The notes below the pieces were generated by a model, which saw only the letters and a program-made list of their open reading frames with translations, was not told where the DNA came from and made no database searches. The translations under genes were made by a program, and so were the position numbers. From assembly GCA_034435675.1 (NCBI GenBank), contig DAOTWP010000101.1, forward strand, positions 1-59,375: a stretch of DNA of 59,375 nt. Reading direction: 5' to 3'. This document shows, piece after piece, positions 16,272-24,773 of the stretch (its first letter is position 1; each line of letters opens with the position of its first letter). This DNA is from DAOTWP01 sp034435675 (GTDB taxonomy: Bacteria > Chloroflexota > Anaerolineae > Aggregatilineales > Phototrophicaceae).

Positions 16272-18209
16272 ATGACTCCTGAGCAGATTGAACTATTATT
16301 GGATCGTGTGCTGCTGCGCGTAGATAAGCCGGGGCGCTACGTCGGCGGTGAGTACAACAGTATCGTCAAGCCCTGGGGCGAAATGTCTGTCAGGGTGGCG
16401 CTGGCATTCCCGGATATTTACGATCTCGGCATGTCCAATCTGGGCATCATGCTCCTCTACGATCAGCTCAACAGGCAGGAAAACATGCTTGCCGAGCGCG
16501 TCTTTAGCCCCTGGGTAGATATGGAAGCCATCATGCGCGAACAGGGCATCCCCCTGTACTCGCTGGAGACGCGCCATGCGATCCGCCAGTTTGACCTGCT
16601 GGGCATCAGCCTGCCCTATGAACAATTGTACACCAATACGCTCAATTTGTTGGACTTAGCCGGGATGCCCGTGCGCAGTCTTGAGCGCGATGCAACCTTC
16701 CCACTGGTGATTGCCGGGGGACACGCCTGCTATAACCCGGAACCGATGGCGGATTTCATTGATGCTTTCGTTATCGGCGAAGGCGAAGAAATCATCGTCG
16801 AAGTCGCCCACCTGATTCAGCGCACGCGCGGCTGGTCGCGCCATGACCAGTTACGCGAACTCGCCAAAATACAGGGCATGTATGTGCCGCGTTTTTATGA
16901 CATCAGCTATCACCAGGATGGCACAATTGCGGCAATCAGCCCGAATGTCCCAGAAGCGCCTGTTCGCGTGCTCAAACGCATCGTGCCGGTGCTGCCCAAA
17001 CCCTTTACGCGCTTCCTTGTGCCCAACATTGACACTGTTCATAACCGTGCACCGATTGAGATTATGCGCGGCTGCACGCGCGGCTGCCGCTTCTGCCATG
17101 CCGGGATGATCACCCGCCCGGTGCGCGAGCGTACAGTGCCGGAAGTGCTGGACGCCATTGATGAAATCGTCGCGCATACCGGCTTTGAAGAAATCAGTCT
17201 GCTCAGCCTGTCCTCGTCCGATTATGTTTATGTCCACGAACTAGCAGAGGCAATTCATGCGCGTTACGGGGAGTCAGGCTTGAGCATGAGCCTGCCCAGC
17301 CTGCGCATTGAATCGGCAAGCGCGGATTTGCTGGACAAGATTGGCGATACACGCCGCAGTGGTTTCACCTTTGCGCCCGAAGCGGCAACTGAGAAAATGC
17401 GCAACATTATCAACAAATCTGTGCCCGACGCGCAGGTGCTGGAAACGGCGCGCGCGGTGTATTCACGCGGCTGGCGTACCATCAAGTTCTACTTCATGAT
17501 CGGGCATCCTGAAGAAACGCTCGAAGATGTTTGGGCGATTATTGACCTGTGCAAGGCAGTCCTGCGCGAGGGGCAGCGACTGCTTGGCAGCAAGGCAAAC
17601 GTGAATGTTGGCGTCAGCACGTTTATCCCCAAACCGCATACACCGTTCCAGTGGGTTCCTCAGGACACGCCGGAAATGGTCGTGAAAAAGCTGCGCCTGC
17701 TGCGTGACCAGCTTCGTGGGCATGGCTTACATCTGCGGTGGAACGACATCGAATCGACGGAGTTTGAAGGGTTTCTCAGTCGTGGGGATCGCCGCCTGTG
17801 CGCCGTGATTGAACGCGCGTGGCGGCTGGGCTGTACGTTCGATGCGTGGCAGGATCACCATTTTCACGATCGCTGGCTGCAAGCGTTTGACGAGGCAGGT
17901 CTCTCACCCCAGTTTTACACACACCGTGAACGCGCCGTTGAAGAAGTGTTCCCGTGGGATCATATTGATGCTGCTGTTCACAAGAAATTCCTCATCGAGG
18001 ATTATCTGATGAGCATCAAGGGTGAAACGCGCGTGGACTGCCGTGACAGGTGTTTCGCCTGTGGCATTTTGCCAAAATTCAAGGAACAGCGTTCACAGAC
18101 GGAAGCAATGGCATGGGAATGCCCGCCTGTTAAACCGATTGACCAGCGCAAACAACAGCGGACACCAGAGGACATTGAACGGTTGCCGAATGTCACGCTG
18201 CTAAACTGA
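16272..18209 (+). CDS. TIGR03960-type B12-binding radical SAM protein
   Basis: 645 residues. The first 200 or so resemble a B12-binding Rossmann region ('VRVALAFPDIYDLGMSNLGIMLLYDQLN', 'GGHACYNPEPMADFIDAFVIGEGEE'). The radical SAM cluster motif is CxxxCxxC: Cys268, Cys272, Cys275 in 'RGCTRGCRFCHAG'. Later family blocks include 'TFAPEAATEKMRNIINK', 'TIKFYFMIGHPEET' and 'VSTFIPKPHTPFQW'. A C-terminal Cys cluster ('CRDRCFACGI') could hold another metal. The family is uncharacterised and normally accompanied by DUF2344, whose likely tail is at 1-251. It appears monocistronic: divergent from 16138 and followed by a hairpin. Confidence 0.92.
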   Translation: MTPEQIELLLDRVLLRVDKPGRYVGGEYNSIVKPWGEMSVRVALAFPDIYDLGMSNLGIMLLYDQLNRQENMLAERVFSPWVDMEAIMREQGIPLYSLETRHAIRQFDLLGISLPYEQLYTNTLNLLDLAGMPVRSLERDATFPLVIAGGHACYNPEPMADFIDAFVIGEGEEIIVEVAHLIQRTRGWSRHDQLRELAKIQGMYVPRFYDISYHQDGTIAAISPNVPEAPVRVLKRIVPVLPKPFTRFLVPNIDTVHNRAPIEIMRGCTRGCRFCHAGMITRPVRERTVPEVLDAIDEIVAHTGFEEISLLSLSSSDYVYVHELAEAIHARYGESGLSMSLPSLRIESASADLLDKIGDTRRSGFTFAPEAATEKMRNIINKSVPDAQVLETARAVYSRGWRTIKFYFMIGHPEETLEDVWAIIDLCKAVLREGQRLLGSKANVNVGVSTFIPKPHTPFQWVPQDTPEMVVKKLRLLRDQLRGHGLHLRWNDIESTEFEGFLSRGDRRLCAVIERAWRLGCTFDAWQDHHFHDRWLQAFDEAGLSPQFYTHRERAVEEVFPWDHIDAAVHKKFLIEDYLMSIKGETRVDCRDRCFACGILPKFKEQRSQTEAMAWECPPVKPIDQRKQQRTPEDIERLPNVTLLN

Positions 18210-18249
18210 GAACTTGGTGGTGGGCTGCCTGCGACAGCGACCGCATTGC

Positions 18250-18279
18250 TCAGGGTACAGTCATTTCATCATACCCTGA
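18250..18279 (+). terminator. Hairpin after the radical SAM gene
   Basis: TCAGGGTA / TACCCTGA, 8 bp, 14-base loop, 40 bases after the stop. No T-tract follows. Confidence 0.4.
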
Positions 18280-18338
18280 ACATCCTCTGCCTGACAGGGT
18301 GATAAGAGCAACCTCCCCCTAACACGCTGCCCGCTGCC

Positions 18339-18347
18339 TGCTATAAT
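18339..18347 (+). promoter_or_regulatory. Extended -10 promoter of the MurA-like operon
   Basis: A perfect TGC-TATAAT, 29 bases before the ATG at 18377. There is no -35 match at 17 bases, as expected for an extended -10 promoter. Confidence 0.6.
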
Positions 18348-18376
18348 CCCGCTGCGTACCGGAAGTGAGGTTGTTT

Positions 18377-19642
18377 ATGCGCATTCGTGTCGAAGGTTGC
18401 CAACCGCTGAGTGGGGTCTACAAGCCATCAGGCAACGGCAATGCTGCACTGGCGCTGCTGGCAGCGGCGCTGTTGACCGACCAACCGGTGACGCTGCGCA
18501 ATATGCCGCGAACTACCAATACACGCGCTATGCTGGAACTGGCGGAAAAAATGGGGGCGCTGCTTAACTGGCAGGATGAGCATACAGTAACGCTGCAAAC
18601 CCCGCAGATTACACGCCGGGTACTCAGCCCGGCAGATACCAACAGTTTCGTCGCCGTCCTGCTGTATCTTGCCCCTGTACTGGCGCGCCGCCAGCATGTT
18701 CGTATGGAAGTGGATTTCCCGCTGAACCGCATTCGCACCCACCTGGAGGCGCTACGCGATCTGGGCATTGACGTAGTCCTGGTCAATGGCGCAGTCGAGT
18801 GCAAAATGACCCGCTGGGAGCGCCGGGACATTATTCTGCTGCAACCGAGCGTTACGGCTACCGCGCTGGTCCTGCTGCTTGCCGCTTGCCTGGGGCACGA
18901 AACTATCGTGCATAATGCTGCCTGTGAACCGCACATTCAGGAGCTGGCGCATATGCTTGTGGTGATGGGTGCGCGTATTGAAGGCATCGGGTCGAATGTC
19001 CTGCATATCTATGGTGTTGAAATGTTCAGCGGAGCTGACATCACCTTGCGCCCCGATCATATCGAAGCAGCAAGCATTGCGGCGGTGGCGGCATTAAGCG
19101 GCGGGCGCGTGCAGATCGAGGGCATCCGGCGGGCGGATTTGCGCATGATTGCGAAGGTCTATGCCGGGTTGGGGCTTCAGCTTGATCTTGACGAAAACAC
19201 CCTGTTTGTTCCGCGCCACACTGTGCTGGCGGTCTCCAACCGCGAGGAAGATGTCGATTCGTCGATTGAAACTGCTCCATGGCCCGGCTTTCCTTCTGAC
19301 CTTGTTTCTGTGGCGACGGTCATTGCCACGCAGGCGCGCGGTACTTCACTGATCCATGAAAAGCTGTTTAGTAACCGGCTCCTGTTTGTGGACAAACTCA
19401 AAGCAATGGGAGCACAAATCGTTTTGTGCGATCCACACCGCGCCATCGTGGTAGGATCGACACCGCTGCTCGCCGTTTATCTGGATACCCCGGATGTGCG
19501 CACGGGGCTGGGAATGCTGGGGGCAGCGCTGGTGGCGCAGGGTGAATCGGTAATCGACAATGCCCATGTGCTCGAAGGCACATTCGACGGGGTGCTATCG
19601 AAGCTGATTGCGCTGGGCGCGAAAATCAGCGTTGAGGAGTGA
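18377..19642 (+). CDS. MurA-family (EPT) paralogue without the catalytic Lys and Cys
   Basis: 421 residues, the size of UDP-GlcNAc enolpyruvyltransferase, and collinear with it: 'GNAALALLAAALLTD', 'PDHIEAASIAAVAALSGG', 'PWPGFPSDLVSVATV' and 'EKLFSNRLLFVDKLKAMGAQI'. Asp308 and Arg375 match MurA Asp305 and Arg397. However, the 'KNA' motif (Lys22 of E. coli MurA) reads 'GNA' here (Gly21-Asn22), and the Gly-Cys loop holding Cys115 is replaced by 'MEVDFPLNRIRTHLEALRDLG', which is shorter and lacks Cys. Normal MurA chemistry therefore looks unlikely. The start at the ATG 18377 has GGAAGTGAGG six bases upstream; a GTG at 18365 lies inside that RBS. First gene of an operon with a hydrolase and a Mur ligase. 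Confidence 0.8.
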   Translation: MRIRVEGCQPLSGVYKPSGNGNAALALLAAALLTDQPVTLRNMPRTTNTRAMLELAEKMGALLNWQDEHTVTLQTPQITRRVLSPADTNSFVAVLLYLAPVLARRQHVRMEVDFPLNRIRTHLEALRDLGIDVVLVNGAVECKMTRWERRDIILLQPSVTATALVLLLAACLGHETIVHNAACEPHIQELAHMLVVMGARIEGIGSNVLHIYGVEMFSGADITLRPDHIEAASIAAVAALSGGRVQIEGIRRADLRMIAKVYAGLGLQLDLDENTLFVPRHTVLAVSNREEDVDSSIETAPWPGFPSDLVSVATVIATQARGTSLIHEKLFSNRLLFVDKLKAMGAQIVLCDPHRAIVVGSTPLLAVYLDTPDVRTGLGMLGAALVAQGESVIDNAHVLEGTFDGVLSKLIALGAKISVEE

Positions 19643-19645
19643 CCT

Positions 19646-20452
19646 GTGCAAGTTCCTGCTAAGGCGTTTCTGGCAGAGCCGCCGACTCGTGAAATCGAGG
19701 TCAGTAGGCTGAGGATCACACATGTGGCAGAAGGCGAGGGGCAGCCCGTGCTGCTGCTGCATGGCTGGGGCGCGAATATTGGGCTGATGTGGGCGCTGGC
19801 GGCAAGGCTGATTCCGCTGGGTTGTCGTGTCTATTTGCCGGACTTGCCTGGCTTTGGAGCAAGTGCGCAGCCGCTGCAGGTGTGGTCTGTTTATGACTAT
19901 GTGAATTTCGTCCTCGCCTACATGGACAACTGTGGCATCGAACGCGCGGCGATCATCGGGCATTCGTTTGGCGGACGGCTGGGACTTGTTCTCGGTGCAG
20001 AACATGCAGACCGCCTGACCCGGCTGGTGCTGATAGACAGCGCAGGGGTTCGCCCCCGGCTGCCGCTGCCAGTGCGGCTGCGCACGCGGGCATACAAGGC
20101 GCTGCGGGCAGGGCTGCAAACCCTGCGCCTCAACAAACTGGCGGAAACCCTGCGCGAACGCTATAACCGCCGTTATGGATCGGCGGACTTTCAGGCAGTC
20201 AGCGGTGTCATGCGCGATACATTCGTGCGCGTGGTCAATGAAGATTTGCTGCCCTACGCTGGGCGCATCCGCGTGCCCACGCTGCTGCTGTGGGGCGAAC
20301 GCGATGAGTCCACCCCACTGTGGCAGGGGCGACTGCTCGAACGCACCATCCCTGATGCCGGACTGGTGAGCTTCCCCGACGCGGGGCATTACAGTTACCT
20401 CGATAATCTGCCGGACACTGTACGCATCATTGACCATTTCCTGAAGTACTGA
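19646..20452 (+). CDS. Alpha/beta hydrolase in the MurA-like operon
   Basis: 268 residues, starting with GTG at 19646. GAGGAG overlaps the stop region of the previous gene, giving a three-base gap and probable coupling. The alpha/beta-hydrolase landmarks are 'LLLHGWGAN' (oxyanion region), the nucleophile Ser107 in 'GHSFGG', an acid in 'WGERDESTP' and the His in 'DAGHYSYLD'. A basic, Leu-rich cap about residues 130-180 is typical of lipid or ester hydrolases. There is no signal peptide, so it acts in the cytoplasm or at the inner face of the membrane. Its position between a MurA paralogue and a Mur ligase suggests a role in envelope precursor chemistry, but the substrate is not readable. Confidence 0.85.
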   Translation: MQVPAKAFLAEPPTREIEVSRLRITHVAEGEGQPVLLLHGWGANIGLMWALAARLIPLGCRVYLPDLPGFGASAQPLQVWSVYDYVNFVLAYMDNCGIERAAIIGHSFGGRLGLVLGAEHADRLTRLVLIDSAGVRPRLPLPVRLRTRAYKALRAGLQTLRLNKLAETLRERYNRRYGSADFQAVSGVMRDTFVRVVNEDLLPYAGRIRVPTLLLWGERDESTPLWQGRLLERTIPDAGLVSFPDAGHYSYLDNLPDTVRIIDHFLKY

Positions 20453-20489
20453 ACGTCACACAACCTGTACTGCTGAACAAAGGTAAGGC

Positions 20490-22130
20490 ATGACCGAACT
20501 ACTGCTGCTGATTATTGCGCTTATCTGGCTGGGGGGTGCGTGTGTGCGCATCTACCGTCAGGCGCGTTTCTACCAGATTGAAGAATACAAGAGCAATCGT
20601 TATCTGCGCTGGCTGTTCGCCGTGCGCGCCCGCTGGCTGCCCAACCGCCCGCTGGCTGCATGGTTGATTGCTGCCCTGCTCGGCGTATTGTTCTCAGAAG
20701 GCGGCGCCCTGCTGCCGGGTATCATTCACCTCGGCGCCGCAGTCACCGGAGTTCAGCCGCCCGACGAAGGGGAAATCAAAAAGCGCTTCAACCGCACCCC
20801 GCGTGCAACCCGCCTGCTGGCAATTGCGTTGGGGTTGGCAGGCAGCTTTGTGCTGGCGGGCGGGCTGTGGCTGCTCAATCTTGAGCTGGGACGCGAGGGG
20901 CTGACACTGGCGTTGATAGCGACTGTCGGGCTGCTGGCATACCTGCTCGCGCCCCTTGCACTCGTGCTTGCCAACCTCATCGTCTTCCCGGTAGAAGCGC
21001 TGCTGCGGCGCCGGTTTGTTGCCCGTGCGCGCAAAGTGCTGGCAGAAGTGCATCCGCAGGTGATCGGCATTACGGGCAGCTATGGCAAAACCACAACCAA
21101 GAACTATATTGCTGCCATTCTAAACGGGCGCTACAGGGCATATGCCACACCCAAAAGTTTCAATACGATGATGGGCGTGTGTATCGCTATCAATCGTGAT
21201 CTGGCAGAAGATTACGGCGTGGACTACTTTGTGGTCGAAATGGGTGCATACATTCGCGGCGAAATCCAGCGCATCTGCGGGCTGACGCCGCCAGACATCA
21301 GCGTCGTGGTCGAAGTCGGACCGCAGCATCTGGAACGGTTCGGGTCGCTGGAAAACATCGCTGCCGCGAAATACGAGATTATCAAAGCGCTGCCACCGGA
21401 CGGGGTAGGGGTGTTCAACTGGGACAATCCCCATGTGCGCGCCATGTACGAACGCGGTTATCCCAATACCCGCCTCGCCGTCAGTAAAAGCATTGCCCCT
21501 GATGCAGTCCCCCCAGGCGGTCCACGCTTCATTGCGTCGGAAATCAGCGAGTCGCTCAGCGGCTTGCAGTTCACCGTTACTGACGTGCAAACTGGCAACC
21601 ACGAGCGTTTTAGCACCGCAGTGCTTGGTCAGCACAATGTCACCAACATTCTGCTGGCAGTCGCTATTGCTGTGCAGCAGGGCATGACGCTGAACGAGAT
21701 TGCACGGCAGGTGCGCCTGTTGCAACCCGCCGAGAGCCGCCTTGTGCGCCATGTCACACCGGAAGGCATCACCATCATCAACGACGCCTACAGCGCCAAC
21801 CCAGCAGGCATTGTCAGCGCACTGAGCGTGCTGGGCATGCATACTAGCGGCAGACGGGTGTTAATCACCCCCGGCATGGTTGAACTTGGTCACCTTCACG
21901 AGCAGGAGAATCGGCGATTGGGCATCCTCGCGACGCAGTACGCAACAGATATCCTGCTGGTGGGTGAGAAACAGACGGCTCCAGTTAAGGCAGGCGTACT
22001 TTCAACGCAGTTCCCACCCGAAAACTTGCGTGTGGTTGCAGAACTGCGCGATGCGGTGAACTGGTATCAGCAGAATTTGGGTTCTGACGATACCGTGCTG
22101 TTTCTCAATGACTTGCCGGATACCTACTGA
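20490..22130 (+). CDS. Membrane-anchored Mur ligase (MurF-like)
   Basis: 546 residues. The N-terminal ~190 residues hold several membrane segments (about 1-20, 55-85, 108-130, 138-170). The Mur ligase domain follows: ATP loop 'GITGSYGKTTTKNY' (193-206), 'EMGAYIRGEI', 'VEVGPQHLERFGS', 'GQHNVTNILLAVAIA', and 'INDAYSANPAG' as in MurF. ADP-forming ligases of this family join an amino acid or peptide to a UDP-muramoyl carrier or a related acid. The C terminus ends 'VLFLNDLPDTY' rather than the MurF 'LVKGSR' ending, so this is a distinct subgroup rather than housekeeping MurF. ATG 20490 has AGGTAAGG just upstream. The membrane anchor suggests a lipid-linked or membrane-proximal acceptor. Confidence 0.87.
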   Translation: MTELLLLIIALIWLGGACVRIYRQARFYQIEEYKSNRYLRWLFAVRARWLPNRPLAAWLIAALLGVLFSEGGALLPGIIHLGAAVTGVQPPDEGEIKKRFNRTPRATRLLAIALGLAGSFVLAGGLWLLNLELGREGLTLALIATVGLLAYLLAPLALVLANLIVFPVEALLRRRFVARARKVLAEVHPQVIGITGSYGKTTTKNYIAAILNGRYRAYATPKSFNTMMGVCIAINRDLAEDYGVDYFVVEMGAYIRGEIQRICGLTPPDISVVVEVGPQHLERFGSLENIAAAKYEIIKALPPDGVGVFNWDNPHVRAMYERGYPNTRLAVSKSIAPDAVPPGGPRFIASEISESLSGLQFTVTDVQTGNHERFSTAVLGQHNVTNILLAVAIAVQQGMTLNEIARQVRLLQPAESRLVRHVTPEGITIINDAYSANPAGIVSALSVLGMHTSGRRVLITPGMVELGHLHEQENRRLGILATQYATDILLVGEKQTAPVKAGVLSTQFPPENLRVVAELRDAVNWYQQNLGSDDTVLFLNDLPDTY

Positions 22131-22147
22131 AATATATATCCGGCAAG
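22112..22147. terminator. Hairpin spanning the end of the Mur ligase gene
   Basis: A perfect 11-bp stem, CTTGCCGGATA / TATCCGGCAAG, with a 14-base loop that contains the ligase stop codon (22128-22130). It separates the ligase from the convergent NHL gene and could work in both directions. There is no long T-tract. Confidence 0.5.
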
Positions 22148-22170
22148 CGGGGTCACCAGTTAGCAGAGGA

Positions 22171-23442
22171 TCAGGGTTGACCCGGCATGCTGACAGGCAA
22201 AACCAGTATGCGATTGTTGTTCGTGTCGCTGATATAGAGCATCCCATTGTGCAGTGCTAACCCTTGCACACCTGAGATGTTGTCCGCGCTCGGCTGTCCG
22301 CTGATCCCGCTGCCATCGTTGTTGGCTACGCCCGTCGTGAAGCCGCCAGCCTGCCCATAGACTCCATCTGCGCTGTCATCGCTGTTACCAGCAAAATACA
22401 GCACACGGTTGTTGCCCGAATCTGCGACATAAAGCCCTCCCGCATCATCAATCACCACTGCACGCGGGCTGCTGAGGGTTTCTGCTGTCGGTAATCCTGC
22501 CGCGCCGCTGCCATTATTGTTGGGTGCGTTCGACGTGAAGCTATCATACTGACCCAAAACCCGATCCGCTACGGTATCCCCATCAGGTGCGAAATAGAGC
22601 ACGCGGTTGTTATCACGATCAACAATATAGATACCGCCCATTGTGTCGAACGCAATACCCCGCGGAAAATTGAGGTTAGATGGCGAAGGCATTCCCGTGT
22701 TTCCGCTGCCATCATTGTTCTTCACGCCGGATGCAAAGCTGTCATACTGTCCGTAAACGCGGTCAGCGGTCGTGTCTCCGTCTGGCGCATAATAGAGTAC
22801 GCGGTGATTACTTGAATCAGCTATGTACAATCCACCATCGGGGTCTACCGCAATGGTCAGGGGATACACGCCAAGATTGTTGGCATCCGGTGTTCCCACA
22901 CCACTGATCAAGCCGCTGCCATCGTTGTTCACTACATTCAGCACAAAACTGCCAAATTGACCATAGACGCGATCAGCAGTGGTGTCGCCGGGAGCAAAGT
23001 ACAGTACACGGTGATTGTCCCGGTCTGCAATGTAAACGCCGCCCACGTTGTCCAGGGCAACGTAGGTTGGATTTGCCAGTGTGTCTGCTGATGGTGGACC
23101 TGACCCCCCAAGACCATCGAAATTCACGATATAGGTATCTAACCTGCCATGCTGTCCATAAACGCGATCCGCGACTCCATCCCCATCCGGTGCATAATAC
23201 AGCACGCGATGATTATTCCGGTCCGCAACATAAATCCCGCCGCTGTCGTCCACAGCAATCCCCAGTGGAAAATTCAGGTCGGAAGCTGTATGCCCCGGGG
23301 TACTGGTTGTGAAATCAGGCTGTCCGATGACTCGGTGATTTTGAGCAAAAACAACATTTTCCCTGCCGCTGCTGAGAATACCGAACAAGAGATACAAAAC
23401 TGTGGCTAAGGGCACCAAAACTGCGAACCGACGGTTCAACAT
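22171..23442 (-). CDS. Secreted NHL-repeat beta-propeller
   Basis: 423 residues. The ATG at 23442 has AGGAG eight bases upstream; a TTG six bases earlier is less likely. The signal peptide runs to about residue 33 ('FAVLVPLATVLYLLFGILSSG...VFA'). The mature protein is a run of about six near-identical NHL blades of about 61 residues, each with 'GIAVDDxGGIYVADxxNNRVLYYAPDGDTxADRVYGQ' then 'NNDGSG..G.P....L..P'. Such propellers bind proteins, peptides or glycans outside the cell. No catalytic residues are seen. It lies divergent to the epimerase and convergent with the Mur ligase; neither context fixes its role. Confidence 0.88.
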   Translation of the reverse strand: MLNRRFAVLVPLATVLYLLFGILSSGRENVVFAQNHRVIGQPDFTTSTPGHTASDLNFPLGIAVDDSGGIYVADRNNHRVLYYAPDGDGVADRVYGQHGRLDTYIVNFDGLGGSGPPSADTLANPTYVALDNVGGVYIADRDNHRVLYFAPGDTTADRVYGQFGSFVLNVVNNDGSGLISGVGTPDANNLGVYPLTIAVDPDGGLYIADSSNHRVLYYAPDGDTTADRVYGQYDSFASGVKNNDGSGNTGMPSPSNLNFPRGIAFDTMGGIYIVDRDNNRVLYFAPDGDTVADRVLGQYDSFTSNAPNNNGSGAAGLPTAETLSSPRAVVIDDAGGLYVADSGNNRVLYFAGNSDDSADGVYGQAGGFTTGVANNDGSGISGQPSADNISGVQGLALHNGMLYISDTNNNRILVLPVSMPGQP

Positions 23443-23746
23443 GATCAATACTCCTGACGTTATACACGCGGAAACAATATTTCTGACTTCATCAACGGCA
23501 AATGGGCAAGAGGATCACCACAATATAACAGGCAAAAGCCTTCGCACACCGTACGTTACGACTTTGGATTTTAGCACAAGCTATAAAACCCGCGAATCGC
23601 AACCAGAAGGACCAAGCCGACCCCATCGGGATTGGCGTCAGGGGCTGGTCTTAACCTGTCTCTGGATATTCGTGCTGTTTTACGGCATCATGTCCGCATT
23701 ACTGCTTGAACCGCGCACTGCGCGAACTATGCTTGTAACGGAGTAG
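23441..23746 (+). CDS. Doubtful small membrane ORF
   Basis: A 101-residue frame starting at an ATG that overlaps the NHL gene's start codon on the other strand. One convincing hydrophobic segment ('GLVLTCLWIFVLFYGIMSALLL', about 72-93) sits near the end, and the stop is four bases before the epimerase ATG, as in an operon. Against it, there is no clear RBS, no recognised family, a low-complexity N-terminal half, and the region must also hold the NHL promoter. A shorter start further downstream is possible. If it is not real, 23443-23750 is a 308-base divergent spacer with no other clear feature. Confidence 0.25.
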   Translation: MINTPDVIHAETIFLTSSTANGQEDHHNITGKSLRTPYVTTLDFSTSYKTRESQPEGPSRPHRDWRQGLVLTCLWIFVLFYGIMSALLLEPRTARTMLVTE

Positions 23747-23750
23747 TCCT

Positions 23751-24767
23751 ATGGTACAGACCAGAGTTCTCGTCACCGGTGCAGGGGGCTTTATCGGACA
23801 CCATCTTGTCACCTACCTGAAGAAGCAGGGTTATTGGGTACGCGGGGCTGACCTAAAATACCCTGAATTCACTACGTCAGATGCTGATGAGTTTGAAATC
23901 CTTGACTTGCGCATCTGGGAAAATGCGCTGCGTGCTACACGCGAAGTCGATCATGTTTATGCCCTCGCAGCCGATATGGGCGGGATGGGTTATATTCAGG
24001 CAAACAACGCGCTGATCCTGTACAGCAATTCGCTGATTAACCTGCATACGCTGGAAGCCGCCCGTCAGAACGGCGTCAGTCGTTATCTGTACACGTCGTC
24101 GGCGTGTGTGTACCCCGAATACCGGCAGATGGCAACAGACATTGCGCCACTGAAAGAAGAGGACGCTTTCCCCGCCCAACCGCAGGATGCCTACGGATGG
24201 GAAAAACTGTTCACCGAGCAGTTATGTCATTACTACGCAGAAGATCACGGCATGGAAGTCCGGATTGTGCGCTTCCACAACATCTTCGGCGAGGAAGGTA
24301 CATGGGAAGGAGGACGCGAGAAAGCGCCTGCCGCAATGTGCCGTAAGGTTGCGGTCGCCAAGCTCACGGGCAAGCACGAAATCGAAATCTGGGGCGATGG
24401 TGAGCAGACACGTTCTTTCTGCTATATTGATGACTGCCTCATCGGCATTGATAAACTCATGCATTCGGATTATCGCCAACCGCTGAATCTGGGGCAGGAT
24501 CGTATGGTGACAATCAACCAGTTAGCGGACATCGTCGCGGACATCGCAGGCATCAGCCTTAGCAAAAAGCATGTACCCGGACCGCAGGGGGTGCGTGGAC
24601 GCAACAGCGACAACACTCGCCTGCGGGAAGTGCTGGGCTGGGAACCGGCAGTCTCGCTGGAAGAAGGCTTGCACCAGACATATGAATGGATTGAAGCACA
24701 GGTACGCACAAAGCTGGAAGCTGCTGACCCGGCAGCCTTGATGCACTCGATTGTCGCTGCCCACTAG
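23751..24767 (+). CDS. GDP-mannose 3,5-epimerase (plant-type GME)
   Basis: A 338-residue SDR that converts GDP-D-mannose to GDP-L-galactose (and GDP-L-gulose) in the cytoplasm, using bound NAD. It has the NAD motif 'GAGGFIG' and the GME signature blocks 'AADMGGMGYIQ', 'SSACVYPE', 'DAYGWEKL', 'FHNIFG', 'GTWEGGREKAPAAMCRK' and 'GPQGVRGRNSDN'. Catalytic residues Cys119, Tyr148, Lys152 and Lys191 keep exactly the spacing of Arabidopsis GME (145/174/178/217). GNE/GalE-like SDRs lack the ADMGGMG and REKAPAA blocks. It converges on the FHA gene with only six bases between stops. The product would feed cell-surface polysaccharide made by the sugar genes downstream. Confidence 0.88.
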   Translation: MVQTRVLVTGAGGFIGHHLVTYLKKQGYWVRGADLKYPEFTTSDADEFEILDLRIWENALRATREVDHVYALAADMGGMGYIQANNALILYSNSLINLHTLEAARQNGVSRYLYTSSACVYPEYRQMATDIAPLKEEDAFPAQPQDAYGWEKLFTEQLCHYYAEDHGMEVRIVRFHNIFGEEGTWEGGREKAPAAMCRKVAVAKLTGKHEIEIWGDGEQTRSFCYIDDCLIGIDKLMHSDYRQPLNLGQDRMVTINQLADIVADIAGISLSKKHVPGPQGVRGRNSDNTRLREVLGWEPAVSLEEGLHQTYEWIEAQVRTKLEAADPAALMHSIVAAH

Positions 24768-24773
24768 CCCCAT

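Noticed and set aside
18377..19642. Calling this gene housekeeping murA
   Set aside because: The Lys22 and Cys115 positions are missing, so a simple MurA label would mislead.
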